Below the pieces are notes generated by a model that saw nothing but the letters and a program-made list of their open reading frames with translations, did no database searches and had not been told where the DNA came from. Position numbers and translations under genes: made by a program. DNA of 64,000 nucleotides, taken from contig OY829369.1 of NCBI GenBank assembly GCA_963691775.1, positions 434,001-498,000 on the forward strand. Direction: 5' to 3'. Positions 41,001 through 49,759 of this stretch are shown one piece after another (the first letter of the stretch is position 1; each line of letters starts with the position of its first letter). The DNA comes from JAZBPO01 sp963691775. Lineage in GTDB: Bacteria > Pseudomonadota > Gammaproteobacteria > Pseudomonadales > Azotimanducaceae.

Positions 41001-41217
41001 GGAGCGTGGCAGTCGCAGTGGTGTTGGGTGTGCAGCTGTTAGGAGCCGGGATGAACGTACCGCCCGTCGACTCGAAATCCAGACTTCCGGCAAAGCTTTG
41101 CCGGAGCTCTACGTCGGTGTCCGCGAGAGCGTGCAGGCTCGTCAGCGCGCCAACGCTGACGCACATCAGGATCAGTGAACGTTGCAGAAATACAGGCACT
41201 GAGCTGTAGCCGGCCAC
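38026..41217 (-). CDS. Large secreted DUF11-repeat protein
   Basis: 1063 residues. A signal peptide ends near SLHALADTD, then an N-terminal domain, then DUF11 repeats (AVTKSGPGTVTAGDQASYTL about 334, another about 448, a third about 950) rich in Thr, Asn, Asp and Val. The end is FTLSYRACIQ with no sorting motif or membrane anchor. Probably a surface or secreted adhesin-like protein. Base composition is lower in GC than the neighbours. Upstream lies TACAAT-like minus-strand element at 41241-41236. The decayed second copy begins about 56 bp upstream of its start. Confidence 0.85.
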   Translation of the reverse strand: MAGYSSVPVFLQRSLILMCVSVGALTSLHALADTDVELRQSFAGSLDFESTGGTFIPAPNSCTPNTTATATLPALPVNRSEIVAAYLYYAGSTNALDDSDALVTLQINGTTYSIDADRTFTSRFVFGTSNIDFYGGFEDITLLMQGQGSNAGASTSITMSDLSIFTGAPHCPNGVLGGFAIVVIYEDPTDPLRVINVFDGFQQFRNASLTLTPTNFLTPSDQADVDGKQLVITWEGDDGIFDTEGITFNSTPIPVPGDPFNVGGVNNSNNDFNSTISAQGLTNVFGVDVDTYDLTSILGTNETSASTEYTAGNDLVFLTAEVISVTNTAVSDLAVTKSGPGTVTAGDQASYTLSVTNNGPNDENGTITVTDDISGLSGVSFVSATGTDWSCAETGGVITCDYTLGLANGATVPDDITVLVDVAASAAPSFTNTAFVSGVNFDNVSGNDSDSVISAVVVPDLSTSVKVGVDETGGDLGNGESVLYTITLTETAGVVASNVTVTDELDPIFDSASFVEVSAGTGTGVFDPLGGSNGRWTVSGISIPAGGSVNLQFRANVSGASAGDIVENTAVLELLGATTDLVANTFVIDQSTLPTEGDKPLYFQINNDNSEPTNNDSPDGLRRALLDISGQKAQRRVEVDQGDADFWDLTPPLVRPLVIDGDLRFQLWMIERGNGNSRSFTIDVERVAGGTATVIGSADYVVVIGSTANQNPVLITLPDSDPNGLPLSISNQTIAVGEQLRVRFTNTTTGGGDRRFRIFMQAANESNEFISRSKLLLPTSTVINVDSVGAFDDTLANGGGAPVTATDPGEVIYLRASVSDPFGDFDIAGAKVTVQDAQGASVGFDAQTMNDVSNSDPGDTSATKTFEIAYAVNDNVTPPTPFGPTGDWTFTVTAEEGDSQEGEANQLFDSDLGTFELGLPDFLIMKSSPVVYSDPVNSSNFKRIPGAVVGYDVNVSNQGRGRASPESVVITDNFPEQLLLSVPATLDVEDSISFDPGDSGLTFAFGDDVNLLFDGGGTGPAEDADGDGCYDNVTGFVVTPSGQMGRFDGSAPSFTLSYRACIQ

Positions 41218-41273
41218 CCGTTAGAGAAGGTAACGATTGTAACTAGGCCATTAACTATGTGCCGCAAAAGAGA

Positions 41274-42540
41274 TCACTGAACGTACGCGAGGCAAGACAA
41301 CGTGACGTGCGGCGCGGGCGGCGCCCGCCCGTTGACGCGCCTCGTGGGTGTGACGACAAGACCATCGAAGTTGCCATAGCACCCATTCGAGTCCGCGTCG
41401 TCAGGCGGCTAACCGTTAGAAACGATAAACGTGGTCTCGTCTAGGTGGTCGAGGAAAAGGCTGGACGAACTGCCAGTGTCATCATCCAAACCCGCTCGCG
41501 TACGAGAAATTGCTGCTCCTAGCCAGGCCGAGGCGCAGCGTCGAAGCAAGACTGTTGGTGCTGACCACCGATCCGTCGTCTACGTGTCCGCGCCCCTGAT
41601 TAGACACCTGTATCTCGAAGGCGATCACTGCGCCCGGAATCGGCTTGAGATTCTATTCGCCATTCAGAGCATCGGAGTACGCTCATGGCGAACTTCATGA
41701 TCAGGGAGTTGGGCAACTCGTCCTCGAACGTGCCGACGGCACGGTCGGTGTTCACCTCACCGGTGAAAATCCTCTAGTGCCTGCCCGTCATGGCCACGGT
41801 GCCGAAATTTGTCTCGTCGTCGTCTGCGGCAGCGGCGGTCGGCAACGGATCAATGTTTCGGTCGAGCACCTCAAAGCGGGCCTGGCTGTTCGCACTCGGC
41901 TTCCCGACCTCGCTGGTCCAGGCATCGATGCTCGTCCCGCCGGAGCCCGTGTCAAGACCATTGATGATCTCGGCACTGGTGTCCGTGTTGCCGCCATTGC
42001 TGTGGGTGTAGTTGCCGGACTCCGTACCGGTGACGCCCGCTCCGAATCCCCGCCGATGAGTGATCGATCCAAAGCCGTCGTCGACGTCGAAAGTCCGGCG
42101 GTGTATGGCGTGGTCGCCTGCCGCTGTAAGATTATGTCGAGGTGCTGATCCCCTTGGGTCGGATTAAAGATCGTGACGTCCGCAAGCCATGAGCCGCTTT
42201 CGTCCTCCGGCAAGAGGCGCATCCGATCGTTCAACCGTTCACCTCGTAGATTTCACCCGAGTTCTTGAAGGATTCAGCATCCAGAACCTGAATCAGTGCG
42301 CTGCCATCGCGCACGTCAATGGAGGGCTTCCGCACTTTGATCACGACTTCTTGACGGGCAGGTTGCCCGTGCGATTCGAGCCGCACGATCCGGATGCATA
42401 GATCGTGTACCGATCGCGGTGCCCGATGCCAGAGAGCCGTTGATGCCGGCAAGTAATGATCCCGTGAGAGGTGAGCACACCGTACGACGCCGACACCGCA
42501 AATGCGGCCTGCAGCAGGCGCGCGCACAATGAACGAGCAA
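41274..42540 (-). pseudogene. Decayed tandem copy of the DUF11 protein (C-terminal part)
   Basis: The minus strand repeats the C-terminal region of the intact gene with frameshifts and stops. Its end reads TLSCLAYVQ then stop, against TLSYRACIQ then stop in the intact gene; just before, DADSNGCYGNFDGLVVTP matches DADGDGCYDNVTGFVVTP. At 41631-41745 the DNA matches 38381-38490 closely. Between 41790 and 42070 one frame is plainly protein-like (TESGNYTHSNGGNTDTSAEI), and another frame takes over further upstream. No single frame spans it. It may have been only a partial duplication; the 5' boundary is approximate. Confidence 0.82.
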
Positions 42541-42700
42541 TGTGGACTTAGGAGCCCACCATGGGCCGACACCATAGCCGGAACGAAATGAGCGGTGGAC
42601 GGGCGTCTACATTTACGCCCACCACGACGCATCGTTAACGCACGCAACGGTGCTGCATCGCCCATTAGCGTCTGTTGCCGGACAAACGGCCGGAGCCCCG

Positions 42701-44284
42701 ATGTACGACCCAAGACAGCCCTACCCCTCAGCGCGCAGCCCCGTGGTGGGACGCGATCTTGTGGCGACCTCGCAGCCGCTCGCTGCCCAGGCCGGCCTGC
42801 GCGCACTTATGGACGGTGGCAACGCGATCGATGCAGCGATCGCGACCGCCGTCACACTTGCCGTGGTCGAGCCGAACAACAACGGCGTCGGCAGTGATGC
42901 CTTTGCACTCGTCTGGGACGGCGAACGTTTGCACGGTCTGAATGCATCAGGCCGCTCTCCAGCGGCCTGGACGCCCGGGCGCTTCGCCGGGAGAACCAGG
43001 ATGCCCGCTCTCGGCTGGGACACGATCACCGTGCCGGGCGCGGTCAGCGCGTGGCGCGCGCTCTCCGAGCGCTTCGGCATCCTTCCCTTTGCTCGGCTGT
43101 TTGAAGACGCCGTGCGCTACGCGCGCGAGGGCTATCACGTCGGCCCCAAGACAGCCTTCTACTGGCATCAGGCGCAGCGCCAGTTCGCGGAATTTCCTGA
43201 TTGGCAGGCGCACTTCTGCCCGCACGGACGCGCACCGCGCGCGGGCGAGCGCTTTGTACCCGCACATATGGCCGAGACGCTGGAGGCCATCGCTACGGAC
43301 GGGGCCGACAGCTTCTATCGCGGAGCCATCGCCAGGCGCATCGCCGCCGCGTCCGCCGCGGCCGGCGGCGCCCTCACACTTGATGATCTCGCGGCCCACG
43401 AGGCCACGTGGGTCGAGCCTCTTGGCACGGACTTCGCCGACACAACGCTGTACGAGATTCCGCCAAACGGCCAGGGCCTTGGTGCGCTCATCGCGCTCGG
43501 AATCCTCGAGCGACTACGCGATCGTCTCGCGGCGCCCGACGGCCCCGATGCAGTTCACTATCAGATCGAGGCCTGCCGCATCGGGATCCGGGATGCCTTC
43601 GCACACGTCGCGGATATCGACGCGATGCACATGGACCCCCAGGCCCTGCTCGAATCCGCGCGCCTCGACGCGCTCGCGGCAAGCATTGACGCGGAGCGCG
43701 CCGATCCGACGCCCCTGCGCGGCGGCGCCACCCCGGACACCGTTTACCTCACCGCTGCGGATGCAGAGGGGCGGGCCGTCTCGCTGATCCAGTCGAACTA
43801 CCTCGGCTTCGGCTCCGGGGTCGTGGTGCCCGGAACGGGCATCGCCCTGCAGAACCGGGGCGCGGGCTTCGTGCTGGAGCAGGGACACCCGAACTGCGTT
43901 GCCCCGCGTAAGCGCCCTTTCCACACGATCATCCCGGGCTTTGCCACGCGTGCGGGCCAACCGTTCATGAGCTTCGGGGTGATGGGCGGGCACATGCAGC
44001 ACCAGGGGCACGTACAGATGATGCTGCGCACCGTGCTGTGGGGACAGAACCCGCAGGCGGCCATCGACGCGCCGCGCTGGCACGTGCGCGAGGACGGTCG
44101 CATCGCGATCGAGGCAGGCTTCGATCCCGCGGTGGCGGACGCCCTGCGCGCGCGCGGCCACATCGTCGAGACCGAAGCACAGGAGCATGTCTTCGGCGGG
44201 GCACAGATCGCGCTTCGCCTCGCCGACGGGGCCTGGTGCGGCGGCTCGGATCCGCGCAAGGAAGGCGGCGTTGTGGCCCGCTGA
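42701..44284 (+). CDS. ggt: Gamma-glutamyltransferase
   Basis: 527 residues from the ATG at 42701, no signal peptide. The N-nucleophile hydrolase fold is shown by GGNAIDAAIATAVTLAVVEP, NGVGSDAFAL, and the autoprocessing site PDTVYLTAADAEGRAVSL, where Thr347 should be the nucleophile released by self-cleavage. Later GPNGQ-like and MGGHMQHQGHVQ segments fit the small subunit. Lack of a signal suggests a cytoplasmic enzyme of the YwrD type. Convergent with msrB. Confidence 0.9.
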   Translation: MYDPRQPYPSARSPVVGRDLVATSQPLAAQAGLRALMDGGNAIDAAIATAVTLAVVEPNNNGVGSDAFALVWDGERLHGLNASGRSPAAWTPGRFAGRTRMPALGWDTITVPGAVSAWRALSERFGILPFARLFEDAVRYAREGYHVGPKTAFYWHQAQRQFAEFPDWQAHFCPHGRAPRAGERFVPAHMAETLEAIATDGADSFYRGAIARRIAAASAAAGGALTLDDLAAHEATWVEPLGTDFADTTLYEIPPNGQGLGALIALGILERLRDRLAAPDGPDAVHYQIEACRIGIRDAFAHVADIDAMHMDPQALLESARLDALAASIDAERADPTPLRGGATPDTVYLTAADAEGRAVSLIQSNYLGFGSGVVVPGTGIALQNRGAGFVLEQGHPNCVAPRKRPFHTIIPGFATRAGQPFMSFGVMGGHMQHQGHVQMMLRTVLWGQNPQAAIDAPRWHVREDGRIAIEAGFDPAVADALRARGHIVETEAQEHVFGGAQIALRLADGAWCGGSDPRKEGGVVAR

Positions 44285-44290
44285 GCGGGG

Positions 44291-44701
44291 CTAGCGCGTC
44301 TCGTCATCTTCAGGCGGCACGAGACGAAGCGCCGCCGAGTTCATGCAGTAGCGCAGCCCCGTCGGCTCCGGGCCGTCCCGGAAGACGTGACCGAGATGTG
44401 CATCGCAGTTCGAGCACAGGGTCTCTGTGCGCTTCATGAAGAACTTGCGGTCTTCGCGATCCTCGACCGCTTCGCCGTCTACTGGCGCCCAGAAGCTCGG
44501 CCAACCGGTACCGGAGTCGAACTTGGTCGCTGCGTCGAAGAGCGGCGCCCCGCAGCATACGCACACGTAGGTTCCGGGATCCTCGCAGTCCCAGTAGGTA
44601 CCGCTGAAGGCGCGCTCCGTGGACGCCCTGCGCGTCACCTTGTATGCCTCAGGGCTCAATTCAGCGCGCCACTGCGCATCTGTCTTCTCGATCTTGCTCA
44701 T
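44291..44701 (-). CDS. msrB: Peptide-methionine (R)-S-oxide reductase
   Basis: 136 residues. Reduces methionine R-sulfoxide. Zinc-binding pairs CVCC (Cys47/Cys50) and CSNC (Cys96/Cys99) and the catalytic Cys119 in RYCMNS are all present, with GTGWPSFW in the centre. Divergent from alaA, the arrangement seen in Pseudomonas. Confidence 0.95.
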   Translation of the reverse strand: MSKIEKTDAQWRAELSPEAYKVTRRASTERAFSGTYWDCEDPGTYVCVCCGAPLFDAATKFDSGTGWPSFWAPVDGEAVEDREDRKFFMKRTETLCSNCDAHLGHVFRDGPEPTGLRYCMNSAALRLVPPEDDETR

Positions 44702-44813
44702 GGTCGACCTCGTTCTGCCCCGGAGGGCCTGCTACGCTTCGCGGCCCTTTTTCTGGCGGGCCCGGCGGACGGCGCCGGAGTCTGCCATGCGCGGAACATC
44801 TGTCGGAAGCGCC

Positions 44814-46028
44814 ATGCGCCAGATCCTGAAGTCCAACAAGCTCGACTCCGTGTGCTACGACATTCGCGGCCCCATCCTTGCGGAAGCGAAGCGCATGGAA
44901 GAAGAGGGTCAGAGAATCCTGAAGCTGAACATCGGGAACCCCGCACCCTTCGGTTTCGACGCACCGGATGAGATCGTCCAGGACGTGATTCGCAATCTGC
45001 CGAATGCGACCGGCTACTCCGATTCCAAAGGCATCTTTGCCGCCCGCAAGGCCGTCATGCAGTACACGCAGCAGCAAGGCATCAGCGGCGTGGACATCGA
45101 GGACATCTTCATCGGCAACGGTGTTTCCGAACTCATCGTCATGGCCATGCAGGGCCTGCTGAATGATGGTGACGAAGTCCTTATCCCTGCCCCTGACTAC
45201 CCACTGTGGACGGCCGCCGTCGCGCTGAGCGGCGGCACGCCCCGTCACTATCGCTGTGACGAAGGCGCGGACTGGTATCCGGATCTGGAGCACCTGCGCG
45301 CACAGATCACAGATCGGACCCGTGCCCTGGTCGTGATCAATCCGAACAATCCCACGGGCGCGGTCTACTCCAGGGAGCTGCTCGAAGGACTCGTGGCGAT
45401 CGCAGAAGAGCACGATCTCGTGCTCTTCGCCGATGAGATCTACGACAAGATCCTGTTCGAAGATGCCGTGCACGTACCCCTTGGCTCGCTCACGGAGGAC
45501 GCACTGGTCCTGACCTTCGGCGGCCTCTCGAAGAACTATCGCGCTGCGGGCTTCCGGAGCGCCTGGATGATCGTGGGTGGCGCTCGCCGCTGCGCGCGAG
45601 ACTATGTTGAGGGTCTCGAGATCCTTGCGAACATGCGCCTGTGTTCCAACGTCCCAACGCAATTCGCGATCCAGACCGCACTCGGCGGCTATCAGAGCAT
45701 CAAGGACCTGGTTGCACCGGGCGGGCGCTTGCGCGAACAACGCGACCTGGCTCACGGTCTGCTGAATCAGATTCCAGGCGTTTCCTGCGTGAAACCAAAG
45801 GGCGCTCTGTATCTTTTCCCGCGCCTGGACCCCGAGATTTACCCGATTCACGATGACGAGAAGCTGGTGCTGGACCTCCTCACATCCGAGCGAATCCTCG
45901 TTGTGCAGGGCACGGCCTTCAACTGGGCAGAACCCGATCACTTCCGGATCGTGTTCCTTCCGCGCACCGAGGACCTGACCGACGCCGTCACCCGGCTCGG
46001 CGGCTTCCTCGATGGCTATCGCCAATAG
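44814..46028 (+). CDS. alaA: Alanine transaminase AlaA
   Basis: 404 residues from the ATG at 44814, matching the family start (RQILKSNKLDSVCYDIRGP). PLP lysine is Lys240 in GGLSKNYRAAGFRS, NPNNPTG is the Asn/Pro loop, and FADEIYDKILF binds the cofactor. Converts pyruvate and glutamate to alanine. A start at 44787 would add nine residues and is less likely. Confidence 0.94.
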   Translation: MRQILKSNKLDSVCYDIRGPILAEAKRMEEEGQRILKLNIGNPAPFGFDAPDEIVQDVIRNLPNATGYSDSKGIFAARKAVMQYTQQQGISGVDIEDIFIGNGVSELIVMAMQGLLNDGDEVLIPAPDYPLWTAAVALSGGTPRHYRCDEGADWYPDLEHLRAQITDRTRALVVINPNNPTGAVYSRELLEGLVAIAEEHDLVLFADEIYDKILFEDAVHVPLGSLTEDALVLTFGGLSKNYRAAGFRSAWMIVGGARRCARDYVEGLEILANMRLCSNVPTQFAIQTALGGYQSIKDLVAPGGRLREQRDLAHGLLNQIPGVSCVKPKGALYLFPRLDPEIYPIHDDEKLVLDLLTSERILVVQGTAFNWAEPDHFRIVFLPRTEDLTDAVTRLGGFLDGYRQ

Positions 46029-46041
46029 GCGGCGCGAGCAG

Positions 46042-46545
46042 ATGTCCGATCTGCACATTGACGATTTCTACAAGGACATTGCGAAGGTCCTGAACCACCT
46101 GTACCAGTCGTTTCCGCGCAAGACGACGCTATACGTCGAAGACATCGTAGGCTTCGAGGAACCGGACGAGTTCGGCCTGCATTCCAATCGTTATCTCGCC
46201 TGCCTGGGCGCGATGATCTGGCTTGCCGAAGAAGGCTACATCCGCTTCGAAAGCGAGCTTCGCCAGGAAGCCGTCGATCAGGCCGTGCTCACTGGACGCA
46301 CCTTCTCCGCCCTGTCCGCGGTCGCAACAACCCTCAGCGACGCTGAGCGCGCCGATCTCTCGGAGGGGCTGCCCGCGGCCCTGCGCGCAACGGCGAGCGA
46401 AGCCTTCGGTGACGCCGTGCCCGACTCGGTGATCCAGGGCCAGCGGACGAACATCAATCGCTTGCGTCTCGCCCTGCGCTCGAAATCCTCCGATCGCCTG
46501 CGTTCGGTCGCACTCGACGTCCTCGATCGCGCCGCGAGTCGCTGA
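46042..46545 (+). CDS. Conserved hypothetical protein
   Basis: 167 residues if started at 46042; an ATG at 46012 overlaps alaA. Soluble and mainly helical, beginning MSDLHIDDFYKDIAKVLNHL, with TLYVEDIVGFEEPDEFGLHS and CLGAMIWLAEEGYIRFE, which resembles the hypothetical protein placed after alaA in Pseudomonas, as far as I recall. Function unknown; coupled to alaA. Confidence 0.75.
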   Translation: MSDLHIDDFYKDIAKVLNHLYQSFPRKTTLYVEDIVGFEEPDEFGLHSNRYLACLGAMIWLAEEGYIRFESELRQEAVDQAVLTGRTFSALSAVATTLSDAERADLSEGLPAALRATASEAFGDAVPDSVIQGQRTNINRLRLALRSKSSDRLRSVALDVLDRAASR

Positions 46546-46555
46546 CGCCAGCGTT

Positions 46556-47497
46556 TCAGGCGCTCTCTGCGGCGCGCACCCTGCGCCAGCACAGGATTTT
46601 CAACCCTCGCTCGGGCTCCGATTCGGGGAAGTCGGGCGATGCGCACACCTCTCCGCTCGCCGCAAAGCCCGGCGCCCAGGCGCTTCGCCAGGCGTCCAGC
46701 TGCCCTCGATCGATGAAGGGCGAGTTCACCAGCAGGAGGACGTCGCCGCCCGGGGCACACCAGTCCCCGAGCCGCGCGAACAGCCGCGGCCAGTCCCGAT
46801 TCGCTTCGAAGCTGCCACGCTGGAAGCTCGGCGGATCCAGCACCACCACATCGAAGGGCCCCCGCTTGCGCAGCGCCCCTTTGCTCTTCCAGATGTTGTG
46901 GGGCAGGAATTGCGCATCCGTGAATCCGTTCAGGGCGTGGTTGCGCTGTCCGGTGACGAGGGTCGAGCGCACCATGTCGACATTCACGACCGCGCGGGCG
47001 CCGCCCGCGAGGGCCGCCAGGGAGAAAGCGCAGGTGTAGGCGAACAGATTGAGCACACGGCGACCGGCAGCATGATTCCGGAGCCAGCGCCGAGCCGGCC
47101 GCGCATCGAGAAAAAGGCCCGCGTTGCGGGCCTCGCCGGGGCGGACCTGATGGGCGAGCCCTTCCTCGTAAACGACGAGTTGGCTCTGCGGCTCACCGAA
47201 CAGAACCTCACAGGGCGCACCAACCTCGCCCCGCCACTGCAGCCAGGCGCCGCGAATCCCGGCGGGTACGCACTCTTCTCGCAGCACATCAGCAAGGCGG
47301 CCTACGGCCGCCTGCGACCAGCGCTCGTGGAGACCAACGCGCAGCGTGTCGCCATAGCGGTCGATCACCAGCGCATTGAGGCCCGCATAGGCCCTCCCGC
47401 GCCCATGAAAGAGACGACAGGCATCGGTCCCTGACTCCCCTTGCGCGATACGCGCCCGCACGCGTTCAGCAACCTCGGTCAAATCCGGATCAGGCAT
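46556..47497 (-). CDS. RlmI-like class I SAM-dependent rRNA methyltransferase
   Basis: 313 residues from the ATG at 47497. A short N-terminal domain (GRGRAYAGLNALVIDRYGDTL) leads into a Rossmann methyltransferase with VLNLFAYTCAFSLAAL (motif I), VNVDMV and VVLDPPSFQRG (motif IV), the RlmI/RlmKL pattern. Probably methylates a cytosine or guanine in 23S rRNA. Lacks the PUA domain at the N-terminus that full RlmI has, so the exact site is uncertain. Overlaps the upstream gene by 8 bp. Confidence 0.83.
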   Translation of the reverse strand: MPDPDLTEVAERVRARIAQGESGTDACRLFHGRGRAYAGLNALVIDRYGDTLRVGLHERWSQAAVGRLADVLREECVPAGIRGAWLQWRGEVGAPCEVLFGEPQSQLVVYEEGLAHQVRPGEARNAGLFLDARPARRWLRNHAAGRRVLNLFAYTCAFSLAALAGGARAVVNVDMVRSTLVTGQRNHALNGFTDAQFLPHNIWKSKGALRKRGPFDVVVLDPPSFQRGSFEANRDWPRLFARLGDWCAPGGDVLLLVNSPFIDRGQLDAWRSAWAPGFAASGEVCASPDFPESEPERGLKILCWRRVRAAESA

Positions 47498-48629
47498 GTT
47501 CGCTGTCGCCGACGGGGTACAGCACCACGTCGTCGTAGCCCACAAGGATCGGCCAGCGCCCGGCCCAGTCCAGATCGAGCGTCGGATCACCGGAATCGAG
47601 GACGAGCGGCCGGCCCTCGAGCCCCGTGAGCTTGCTGCGCGTTGCAACCACCATGAGCCGCTCGCGACCGAGCATGCGCAGCAGTTTCGGTGTGAATTGC
47701 TGATTGCCGCGGCCCAGCACATGCCCCTGCCCACCGATCGCGGTGAGCACGATGCGCGCGCGCTCGCCATGAGGCGCAAGCAGCGACTCGAGCTCGGTCG
47801 CACTCGCGTCGGCGAGCACGCACGCGCCGCCGTGCAACACATCCACGCCGAGGAGCGTCGGTGCGTGTCCAAGATGTTCCAGTATCGCCGCGGTCGTGCT
47901 GCCGGGCCCGAACACCCAGTAGTCATCCGGGTCCAGGATCTCCTGAATCCACGCTCCGAGTTCATCGAGGACAAGCGGTTCGGACTCGCGGCCGGACACC
48001 TTCGTCTGCTGCACCCAGCGCGGTGCCGTAGGCACCTGCAGTTCGCCGAAGTGGCGCGTACGGACCACGCCCTCGCGATAGCCCGCTTCGTCAATGTCGC
48101 GCACTTCGCGAGCCTCGAAACCGATCAGAGCGCCGTCCAGCAGTCCCCTCAGGACGTCTGCCACAGCTTCCGGCGTGACGGCGAACACGCCGGAATGCAT
48201 CTTCACGCCAGCCGGGATTCCCAGCACCGGCAGGGCATCTTCCCGTGCCTCATGGAGGGCGCCCAGCACATCCCTGGCCGTGCCATCTCCGCCCACGAAG
48301 AGCAGCGCATCCACGCCCGCCGCAGCGAATGCGGCAACTGCTTGTGCAGTGTCGTCCGCCGAGCTCCCCCCCGGGTCAGGCGCGCCGAGACACGTCGCCG
48401 CGAAACCCGAGGCGCGCAGGACATCATCGCCCATGGCGCCGCCCCAGCTGAGCCAGCGGATTTCGTCGCCCCGCGCGCTCAATGCTGAAAGTGCGCGCCC
48501 AGCGCGCACCTGCGCCTGCGGCAGGCTTCCCCGGGCAATCGCCTCGGCGGCAACACCGTCGGAGCCTTTCAGACCCGCCGGTCCTCCGATGCCAGCCAGC
48601 GGATTCACGACCAGACCCACAGAAATCAC
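47490..48629 (-). CDS. ATP-NAD kinase family protein
   Basis: 379 residues from the GTG at 48629, chosen for its GTGA overlap with the previous stop. VGLVVNPLAGIGGPAGLKG and FVGGDGTARDVL are the NAD kinase nucleotide loops, followed by GIPAGVKMHSGVFAV and FGPGSTTAAIL. This larger relative of NadK (COG3199) phosphorylates NAD or another nucleotide-like substrate; the exact substrate is unknown. Confidence 0.85.
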   Translation of the reverse strand: MISVGLVVNPLAGIGGPAGLKGSDGVAAEAIARGSLPQAQVRAGRALSALSARGDEIRWLSWGGAMGDDVLRASGFAATCLGAPDPGGSSADDTAQAVAAFAAAGVDALLFVGGDGTARDVLGALHEAREDALPVLGIPAGVKMHSGVFAVTPEAVADVLRGLLDGALIGFEAREVRDIDEAGYREGVVRTRHFGELQVPTAPRWVQQTKVSGRESEPLVLDELGAWIQEILDPDDYWVFGPGSTTAAILEHLGHAPTLLGVDVLHGGACVLADASATELESLLAPHGERARIVLTAIGGQGHVLGRGNQQFTPKLLRMLGRERLMVVATRSKLTGLEGRPLVLDSGDPTLDLDWAGRWPILVGYDDVVLYPVGDSEHA

Positions 48630-49759
48630 GCCGTACCCTCCCGCGCGCGCTCTCCTGCTAACGCCGAGACGATCTCGTCGGCCAGCGCGAGGGAAGCTGT
48701 CAGTCCAGGCGACTCGATGCCGAAACACTGCACGAGCCCCTCCACCCCGTGTCGCGCAGGACCGTCCACGCGAAAATCACCAGCCGGTGCCCCCTCCCCG
48801 ACAATCTTGGGGCGAACGCCCGTGTAGCCCGGGACCAGCTGATCTGGCCGGAGTTCGGGCAGCCAGCGCTGAATCGATCTGACGAACGCATCGCGCGCGT
48901 CATCCTCGAAGCCATGGTCCAGCGCGTCGATCCACTGGACATCCGGGCCGAAACGCAGTGCGCCCGCCAGATCGAGCGTGCCATGAATACCGAGTCCCCC
49001 GGAGACCGGCACGGGATAGATCAGATGGGAAACAGGCGCTCGGCCGGCATATCCGTAGTAGCGGCCGCGCGCGAAAAAGGCCTCGGGAACGGCGCCATCC
49101 GGCACCCCCTCGGTGGCGCGCGCGAGCGCCTGCGCGCCGTGTCCGGCCGCATTGACGAGCTGTCGACAGCCGAGGCGCATGGGCTCGCGCCCGCCCACCT
49201 CCAGCTCGAAACCGCGATCACCCCATTCGACCCGGCACACCGGACTGCGACACACCACCTGCCCACCGGCCGCCTCCAGATCGCCCACCAGAGCGAGCAT
49301 GAACGCATGGCCGTCAACGATGCCGGTGCGCGGAGACAGAAGTGCGGCGTCTGCGCGCACCGCTGGTTCGAGCGCCCTGACGCGCGAACCCTCAAGCCAC
49401 TCGACGCCTTCAACGCCGTTGGCCCTGGCGCACGCGAAGAGGGCGTCGAGCGCATCCCGCTCGCCTGCGGTGGTCGCGACGACAAGCTTTCCAGTCACCC
49501 GATGCGGCACACCCCGCTCGGCGCAAAAGGCGTACAGGCGCTCCCGCCCTGCGATGCAGGTGCGCGCCTTCATGGAATCGTTTTCATAGTAGAGGCCGCC
49601 GTGGACCACCTCGGAGTTCCGCGCACTGGTAACCGTTCCGAACGATGCCTCCGCTTCGAGAACGAGCACCTCAGAACGCGCGTGCGCGAGCGCGCGCGCA
49701 GCTGCAAGGCCGACAACGCCCGCACCGACAACCACGGTATCCACGAAAGCGTCCGTCAC
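48626..49759 (-). CDS. FAD-dependent oxidoreductase, L-2-hydroxyglutarate oxidase-like
   Basis: 377 residues from the GTG at 49759. VVVGAGVVGLAAARALA is the FAD-binding loop, followed by TSARNSEVVHGGLYY, DGHAFMLALVGD and a C-terminal VPGYTGVRPKIVG with GIESPGLTASLALA, matching the L-2-hydroxyglutarate oxidase/glycine-oxidase DAO family. Likely oxidises an L-hydroxy acid. Sits between pdxB and the NAD kinase-like gene by GTGA overlaps, so a link to pyridoxal phosphate synthesis or serine metabolism is possible. Confidence 0.86.
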   Translation of the reverse strand: MTDAFVDTVVVGAGVVGLAAARALAHARSEVLVLEAEASFGTVTSARNSEVVHGGLYYENDSMKARTCIAGRERLYAFCAERGVPHRVTGKLVVATTAGERDALDALFACARANGVEGVEWLEGSRVRALEPAVRADAALLSPRTGIVDGHAFMLALVGDLEAAGGQVVCRSPVCRVEWGDRGFELEVGGREPMRLGCRQLVNAAGHGAQALARATEGVPDGAVPEAFFARGRYYGYAGRAPVSHLIYPVPVSGGLGIHGTLDLAGALRFGPDVQWIDALDHGFEDDARDAFVRSIQRWLPELRPDQLVPGYTGVRPKIVGEGAPAGDFRVDGPARHGVEGLVQCFGIESPGLTASLALADEIVSALAGERAREGTA

